Shown here: in pieces, positions 59,128 through 64,000 of the stretch
How positions within the stretch are numbered: the first letter of the stretch is position 1
Layout: each line of letters begins with the position of its first letter
Origin: Streptomyces sp. R33
GTDB taxonomy: Bacteria > Actinomycetota > Actinomycetes > Streptomycetales > Streptomycetaceae
Assembly (NCBI RefSeq): GCF_041200175.1
Contig: NZ_CP165727.1
Span: forward strand, 3,943,501-4,007,500
Direction of reading: 5' to 3'
Length of the DNA stretch: 64,000 nucleotides
Program-made: the position numbers and the translations under genes
Notes under the pieces: generated by a model
What the model was told of the DNA's origin: nothing
Databases searched by the model: none
The model's input: only the letters and a program-made list of their open reading frames with translations

Positions 59128-60321
59128 TCAGCCCTTGATGCAGATGACCTGCTTGAGCTTGGCCACGACCTCGACGAGGTCCGTCTGCTGGTCGATGACC
59201 TGCTCGATCGACTTGTAGGCGCCCGGGATCTCGTCGACCACGCCCGAGTCCTTGCGGCACTCGACGCCCTTGGTCTGATCCGCCAGGTCGCGCGCCGAGA
59301 AGCGCTTCTTCGCGGCCGTCCGGCTCATCTTCCGGCCCGCGCCGTGCGAGGCCGAGTTGAAGGACTTCTCGTTGCCGAGGCCCTTCACGATGTACGAGCC
59401 CGTCCCCATGGAGCCCGGGATGATCCCGTAGTCACCGCTGCCGGCACGGATCGCGCCCTTGCGCGTGACCAGCAGGTCCATGCCGTCGTACCGTTCCTCC
59501 GCCACGTAGTTGTGGTGGCAGCTGATCTCGCGATCGAAGGAGACCTTCGCCTTCCGGAACTCCCGGCGGATGACCTCCTTGAACAGGCTCATCATCGCCG
59601 CGCGGTTGTACTTGGCGTACTCCTGCGCCCAGAAGAGGTCGTTGCGGTACGCCTCCATCTCCGGGGTCGCGGCGAGGAACACGGCCAGGTCCCGGTCGAC
59701 CAGGTTCTGGTTGTGCGCCAGGCCCCGGGCCACGCCGATGTGGTGCGCGGCGAGCTCGTTGCCGATGCCCCGGGAGCCGGAGTGCAGCATCAGCCAGACC
59801 GAACCCGACTGATCAAGACAGAATTCGATGAAATGGTTTCCGGATCCGAGCGTTCCGATCTGCCTCACAGCACGGTCCTGACGGAATTTGACCGCATCGG
59901 CGACGTAGTCGAAGCGCTCCCACAGGTCCGCGTACCCCGTCTCCGAGAAGCCGTACAGCCTGGACGGGTCGACTGCCTCCTTGTGCAGCCCCGCGCCCAC
60001 CGGGATCGCCTGCTCGATCTTCGAGCGGAGCTTGGACAGGTCCCCCGGGAGGTCGTTCGCCGTCAGGGACGTCTTCACCGCCGACATGCCGCAGCCGATG
60101 TCCACCCCCACCGCCGCCGGACAGACCGCGTCCTTCATCGCGATCACCGAGCCGACCGTCGCGCCCTTGCCGTAGTGGACGTCCGGCATGACCGCCAGGC
60201 CCTTGATCCACGGAAGGGTGGCGACGTTGTGCAGCTGCTGCATCGCGCCGGCCTCGACCGACGCCGGGTCGGCCCACATCCGGATCGGGACCTTCGCTCC
60301 CGGTACCTCTACATACGACAT
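59128..60321 (-). CDS. rtcB: RNA-splicing ligase RtcB
   Basis: 397 residues. RtcB joins 2',3'-cyclic phosphate and 5'-OH RNA ends using GTP and manganese. All main motifs are present: GLAVMPDVHYGKGATVGSV, GVDIGCGMSAVK, GSGNHFIEF, MLHSGSRGIGN, CHHNYV, and the guanylylation-site region ASHGAGRKMSR. It is the short, single-domain form. No rtcA or RtcR regulator is nearby, so it is not in an E. coli-like rtc operon. The upstream 186 bp is AT-rich for this genome. Confidence 0.95.
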   Translation of the reverse strand: MSYVEVPGAKVPIRMWADPASVEAGAMQQLHNVATLPWIKGLAVMPDVHYGKGATVGSVIAMKDAVCPAAVGVDIGCGMSAVKTSLTANDLPGDLSKLRSKIEQAIPVGAGLHKEAVDPSRLYGFSETGYADLWERFDYVADAVKFRQDRAVRQIGTLGSGNHFIEFCLDQSGSVWLMLHSGSRGIGNELAAHHIGVARGLAHNQNLVDRDLAVFLAATPEMEAYRNDLFWAQEYAKYNRAAMMSLFKEVIRREFRKAKVSFDREISCHHNYVAEERYDGMDLLVTRKGAIRAGSGDYGIIPGSMGTGSYIVKGLGNEKSFNSASHGAGRKMSRTAAKKRFSARDLADQTKGVECRKDSGVVDEIPGAYKSIEQVIDQQTDLVEVVAKLKQVICIKG

Positions 60322-60507
60322 AAGACTCTAATCCCCCGAGAAGCATGAAAAATTCGTTATACGCAAAAAGCCTCGCTCTTAGCCCCAAATCAGACAGGGG
60401 ACCGGCGCCAGCACCAGCGTGTGCGATAGACATTGTGTTCATCCGCGTCCAAAGCGCGGCAACGCATTTTCCTGACCGCCGGGCCGCCGGCCGGTCGAAG
60501 GGAGCCA

Positions 60508-61368
60508 GTGGACGTGCAGCGCAAGGCGGTACTGCGACGCCGAAGAGTCCTGCCGGGCATCGCGATGCTCACCGCAGTCATGGCCGGGCTCGCCGGCCTG
60601 ACCGGGTGCACCAGCGGCAACGGCGTCGGGGACGACACCGACTCCAAGGCGGGCGACAGCAGCCCCGCCCCCGCGCCGGCCGGCAAGTACCGCAGCCTGC
60701 CCGCGCCGTGCAGGGCCGCCGACGGCAAGCGCCTCAAGGCCATGCTCCCGGCCGCGGACAGCCTCACCGACGTACAGCGCACGCAGCTGTACGCCGGCAC
60801 CGCGGACACCTCGTACGACGGCGACCGGCACGTCGGCTGCCGCTGGACGGCGCAGACGCCCGAGGAGACGCGGCTGCTGTCGGTCGGCTTCGAGCGCGTC
60901 GTCTCGTACGACCGGACGCTCATGAGCGACGACGACAAGACGCGGCAGGTGTACGTGCGCCGGCTGACGGACGCGCACCTGCCGTTCCCGGGCCCCTCGC
61001 CGAGCCCCACCACCGGTACGACCACCAGCCCCGCCCCCTCCGCCCCGCCGGCCGCGAGCGCTCCTCCGCCGACGGGGCAGTCGCCGTCGCCCGCCACCGG
61101 CAGCCCCTCCGCGCCGCCGCCCGAGCTCGGCTCCCGCGTCATCGAGGGGCTCGGGACCGAGGCGTTCCTCGAGGACAAGCTGAGTGCGGCCGGCGCCAGC
61201 GCGGCGCAGGCGCGGACCGTACGGATTGTGTTCCGCACCTCGAACGTCATCGTCACGGTCGAGTACAGCGTGCAGCCCGCGCTGCCCGGCACGGTCCCGG
61301 CGAGCCCCGAAACCCAGGACAAGGCACGGCAGTTGGCGCAGGCTCTCGTCGAGCGTTTCAACAACTGA
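60508..61368 (+). CDS. DUF3558-like lipoprotein
   Basis: 286 residues from GTG 60508 (AGGGAG 5 nt upstream). A basic start and hydrophobic stretch (AMLTAVMAGLAGLTGC) end in a lipobox. A first domain (APCRAADGKRLKAMLPAADS...VGCRWTAQT) has the paired Cys typical of DUF3558. A Pro/Ser/Thr linker interrupts the domain (about 170-210), then the C-terminal half follows (GSRVIEGLGTEAFLEDKLSA...RFNN). It precedes another DUF3558 lipoprotein by 173 bp; they are probably paralogues. Confidence 0.75.
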   Translation: MDVQRKAVLRRRRVLPGIAMLTAVMAGLAGLTGCTSGNGVGDDTDSKAGDSSPAPAPAGKYRSLPAPCRAADGKRLKAMLPAADSLTDVQRTQLYAGTADTSYDGDRHVGCRWTAQTPEETRLLSVGFERVVSYDRTLMSDDDKTRQVYVRRLTDAHLPFPGPSPSPTTGTTTSPAPSAPPAASAPPPTGQSPSPATGSPSAPPPELGSRVIEGLGTEAFLEDKLSAAGASAAQARTVRIVFRTSNVIVTVEYSVQPALPGTVPASPETQDKARQLAQALVERFNN

Positions 61369-61541
61369 GAGGGCGGCCGGGAGCGGGCGCGGGGGGCTCG
61401 GCGTGACGGCGCGCACAGCAGGCGCGCGCCGGGTCGGGCTACCGTTGCTCGGGTCCCGCGCCCGTACCGCCCCCCGCACCAGGCCCACACCACGCCCGCA
61501 CCGCGTCCACAGAACGCGCCCCACAACGTACTGAAGGAACC

Positions 61542-62309
61542 ATGCACCGATCAGCCTCGCGCCTCACTCGCGTTCTCGCCTGCGCAGCCGTCCCGGTGAT
61601 CCTCACCGTCGCCGGCTGCTCGTCCGACTCGGGCAAGGACTCGGGTTCGGGCGGCGACAAGAAGCCCGGCGCGTCCTCGTCCGCCAAGCCGAGCGGCAAG
61701 GCGTCGGCCACGCTCGAGAAGGCGGCGTTCGCGACGCTGCCCGACCCGTGCAAGTCGATCCAGACCGCGACCGTCGACACCCTCGTCCCGGAGGCGAAGG
61801 ACAAGAACGGCACGGCGACGAAGTCGAACGATCTGACCACCCGCGCCAGCTGCTCGTGGAACGGTCTGGACGAGGACGGCCTGAAGGGCTCGCAGTACCG
61901 CTGGCTGTCGATCTCCCTGGTCCGCTACGACTCGCACGCCTCGCTCGGCAGCGCGAACAAGCGCGCCGAGGAGCAGTTCAACAAGCAGGTCGAGACCGCG
62001 AAGGCGGCCGAGGGCGCGCACGACGTGAAGGTCGAGCAGGCGGGCGGCATCGGCGACCAGGCGTCGTCGGTGGTGTACGGCGTGAAGAAGGACGTCGACT
62101 TCTTCAACACGACGATCGTGGCGCGCACGCAGAACGTCGTGATCACGCTCGACTACAACGGTGCGGCGTACGAGGGTGCGGGCGCTCCGGATCAGGCCAA
62201 GCTGCTCGAGAACGCGATCGCGGCGGCGAAGGAGACGGTGGCCTCGGTCGGCACCGCCAACCAGCAGCAGAAGCAGCCTGAGCAGCAGGCTTCTCCCTCC
62301 GCGCAGTAG
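61542..62309 (+). CDS. DUF3558-family lipoprotein
   Basis: 255 residues from ATG 61542 (AAGGAA upstream). Lipobox in AAVPVILTVAGC. A Ser/Gly/Lys linker is followed by ATLPDPCKSIQTATVDTLVPEA...TTRASCSWNGLDEDG, the Cys pair of DUF3558, and a C-terminal alpha/beta part. The tail is Gln-rich (NQQQKQPEQQASPSAQ). Similar actinomycete lipoproteins sit in the envelope with unknown role. Confidence 0.85.
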   Translation: MHRSASRLTRVLACAAVPVILTVAGCSSDSGKDSGSGGDKKPGASSSAKPSGKASATLEKAAFATLPDPCKSIQTATVDTLVPEAKDKNGTATKSNDLTTRASCSWNGLDEDGLKGSQYRWLSISLVRYDSHASLGSANKRAEEQFNKQVETAKAAEGAHDVKVEQAGGIGDQASSVVYGVKKDVDFFNTTIVARTQNVVITLDYNGAAYEGAGAPDQAKLLENAIAAAKETVASVGTANQQQKQPEQQASPSAQ

Positions 62310-62436
62310 GCGTCGGCGGATCCGGGCGGGCGCCGAGGGTGCCCGGCGCCCTTAACGGGAGGCTGACATTCAGTCACCTGTGCAGTCACCCGTACGCTGT
62401 GCCTGCCGTAGCTCGACAAGGGGAGGGGATCGCGGG

Positions 62437-64000
62437 TGGCCGCGATGCAGCTGACTCGTACGCACCGGATACTCATCGGCGTCGTGGTCGCAGGAGCCGT
62501 GGTCATCGCGGGGATCGGTTTCGCGGGCTCGTACGCCGCGGTCCGCGCGCTCGCCCTGCAGAAGGGGTTCGGGAGCTTCTCGCTGGTGTTCCCGATCGGC
62601 ATCGACGCGGGCATCTGTGTGCTGCTGGCGCTCGACCTGCTGCTGACGTGGATCCGGATCCCGTTCCCGCTGCTGCGCCAGACGGCGTGGCTGCTGACCG
62701 CGGCGACGATCGCGTTCAACGGCGCGGCGGCCTGGCCGGACCCGCTGGGCGTGGGCATGCACGCCGTGATCCCGATCCTGTTCGTGGTCACGGTGGAGGC
62801 GGCCCGGCACGCGGTGGGCCGGATCGCGGACATCACCGCGGACCGGCACATGGAGGGCGTGCGCATCACGCGCTGGCTCCTCTCCCCCGTCCCCACGTTC
62901 AAGCTCTGGCGCCGGATGAAGCTGTGGGAGCTGCGGTCGTACGAGCAGGCGGTCGGCATGGAGCAGGACCGGCTGATCTACCAGGCGCGGCTTCAGGCCC
63001 GGTACGGGCGGGCCTGGCGCCGCAAGGCCCCGGTGGAGGCGCTGATGCCGCTCCGGCTGGCCCGGATCGGCGTCCCCCTCTCCCAGACGGCCCCGGAGGG
63101 CCTGGCGGCGGCGGGCATCGACCCGATGCTGCTGCCCCCGGCGGCCGCGGCCATCGCGACGGGCTCGGCGGTCCCGGCGTCCTCGGCTCCGGCTCTGGAG
63201 GCGGGCGCGGCGGCCCTGACGGGCGCCGGCGCGGCGGGCCAGGCGGGCGCCGGCGCCGGTATCGCGGGCCGGCCGGGCGGAGCCGAAGGCCAGGCAGGCT
63301 TTGCCGGCGCAGCCGCAGGTGTCGCGGGCCGGCCGGGCCTGCCCGGCGGGGTGCCCGCCCAGGCGGGCGTGCCGGTCGGGGCCGCAGGCCAGCCCGGCCT
63401 TGCCGGCGCAGCCGCAGGCTTCCCCGGCCAGGCGGGCCCGCCCGGTGGAGCCGGCGGCCCTGCGGGCCAGGCCGCGCCGCAGGCGCCGGCCACGGCCTAC
63501 GCCCCCGGGGCGGAGCCCCACCCGGGGTCCGGGGCGGAGCCCCGGTTGCGGGAAGGGGCGGGTAGGGGAACAGCCCCGCAGGGCCACACCCCGCTCCCCT
63601 TCGCGGTCGACCCGACGGCCATGCCCGCCGCCCACGACAGCGCCTGGTTCGCCGCCCCCCTGGCCCCGCAGGCCGCGTACGAGGGCGGGTACAACCCCCA
63701 GTACGTCGAGGGCCTGGAGCCGACCCCGGTCATGCCCCCGACCGGCCCGGACGAGGACGTTCCGCAGCAGGAGCAGCTCCCCGTACCGCCCGCCGCCGAT
63801 GACGACGATTCCGCTTCCGACTCGGACTCCGGCTTCGACCAGGTCAAGTTCAACGAGGCGGCCTACGAGGTGTTCCGCTCGTACCTCGACGAGCACTCCG
63901 ACTTCCCGACCCCGGAGCAGGTGGACATACACCTCTCGGACCGCCACGGGATCGACCACCCGCGCAGCTCCTCGATGATCCGCAAGCTCATGCCGGGCCT
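62437..64000 (+). CDS. DUF2637 membrane protein with collagen-like Gly-rich region (right end cut)
   Basis: The frame is open from GTG 62437 (GGGGAGGGG 7 nt upstream) to the right edge, 521 codons. The first ~130 residues hold four membrane helices (ILIGVVVAGAVVIAGIGFAGSYAAV..., FPIGIDAGICVLLALDLLLTW, WLLTAATIAFNGAAAWP, AVIPILFVVTVEAARHAVG), the DUF2637 pattern, related to SpdB-type spread proteins of actinomycete conjugative elements. A helical linker (LWRRMKLWELRSYEQAVGMEQDRLIYQARLQARYG) follows. Residues ~255-350 are a Gly-x-x collagen-like tract rich in GQAG and GAAAG. An acidic Pro-rich part and a C-terminal helical domain (FNEAAYEVFRSYLDEHSDFPTPEQVDIHLSDRHGID) run off the window. No conjugation genes are seen here. 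Confidence 0.82.

Overview
The window looks like a piece of a Streptomyces (or very close actinomycete) chromosome. GC content is very high with G/C-rich third codon positions, GTG starts are frequent, and several families typical of that genus are present: an XRE/DUF5753-DUF397-ATPase trio, DUF3558, DUF4229 and DUF2637 proteins, a small LuxR protein, and futalosine-route menaquinone genes spread among housekeeping genes. Reading by eye I found no rRNA, tRNA, CRISPR array, intact insertion sequence or prophage, and noticed no in-frame TTA leucine codon in the called genes.

Layout. 0-6 kb: end of a DUF3152 zinc-protease-like gene, a small LuxR protein, then leftward an amidohydrolase-like fragment, mqnC, a membrane Ser/Thr kinase with an extracytoplasmic sensor, and mqnA. 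6-10 kb: a cold-shock gene with an attenuator-like leader hairpin, a secreted lytic transglycosylase, a MarR regulator with a perfect palindromic operator facing a VOC gene, and an AHSA1-like gene. 10.2-11.8 kb: a non-coding repeat island (G-rich tract, long inverted repeat, 48-bp tandem repeats). 11.8-23 kb: AhpD-like and LppU-like proteins, two long-chain acyl-CoA synthetases, AraC and MarR regulators, a secretory lipase, a HbpS/GlcG protein and a PLP ornithine/lysine/arginine decarboxylase. 23-28 kb: two large secreted proteins, one with three 375-bp direct repeats, and a winged-helix protein. 28.8-30.5 kb: the ATPase/XRE/DUF397 trio, whose XRE gene is broken by an in-frame TAG. 30.5-36.4 kb: a lipoprotein, a two-domain VOC protein, a translationally coupled three-gene cassette (helical WXG-like protein, helical protein with a C-terminal lysozyme-like domain, small membrane protein), a dicarboxylate symporter and a DUF4229 protein.

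36.5-44.5 kb: a GNAT protein, mqnE, an Lrp regulator, a 44-codon ORF, a UbiX-like flavin prenyltransferase, a rhomboid-like protease, a short Uma2-like remnant, then a translationally coupled block of UbiD-like decarboxylase, an unknown protein and a UbiA-like prenyltransferase (mqnP). 44.5-52.6 kb: a leftward run hemL, histidine phosphatase, deacetylase-like lipoprotein, resA, ccdA, resB, ccsB and an SRPBCC protein, linking heme synthesis to System II cytochrome c maturation. 52.7-64 kb: a conserved hypothetical, a beta-lactamase-fold hydrolase, a berberine-bridge-type flavoenzyme, a Mut7-C RNase-like protein, a secreted protein, YnfA, an SDR, rtcB, two lipoproteins and a truncated DUF2637 membrane protein with a collagen-like Gly-rich tail.

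How it fits together. Much of the window serves respiration: mqnA, mqnC and mqnE are three of the four early futalosine-pathway steps, the UbiX/UbiD/UbiA-like genes fit the late decarboxylation and prenylation steps, and hemL with resA/ccdA/resB/ccsB supplies heme and matures cytochrome c. mqnB and mqnD are not in the window. The least explained parts are the inverted-repeat island at 10.4-11.5 kb and the three-gene cassette at 32.3-34.4 kb.
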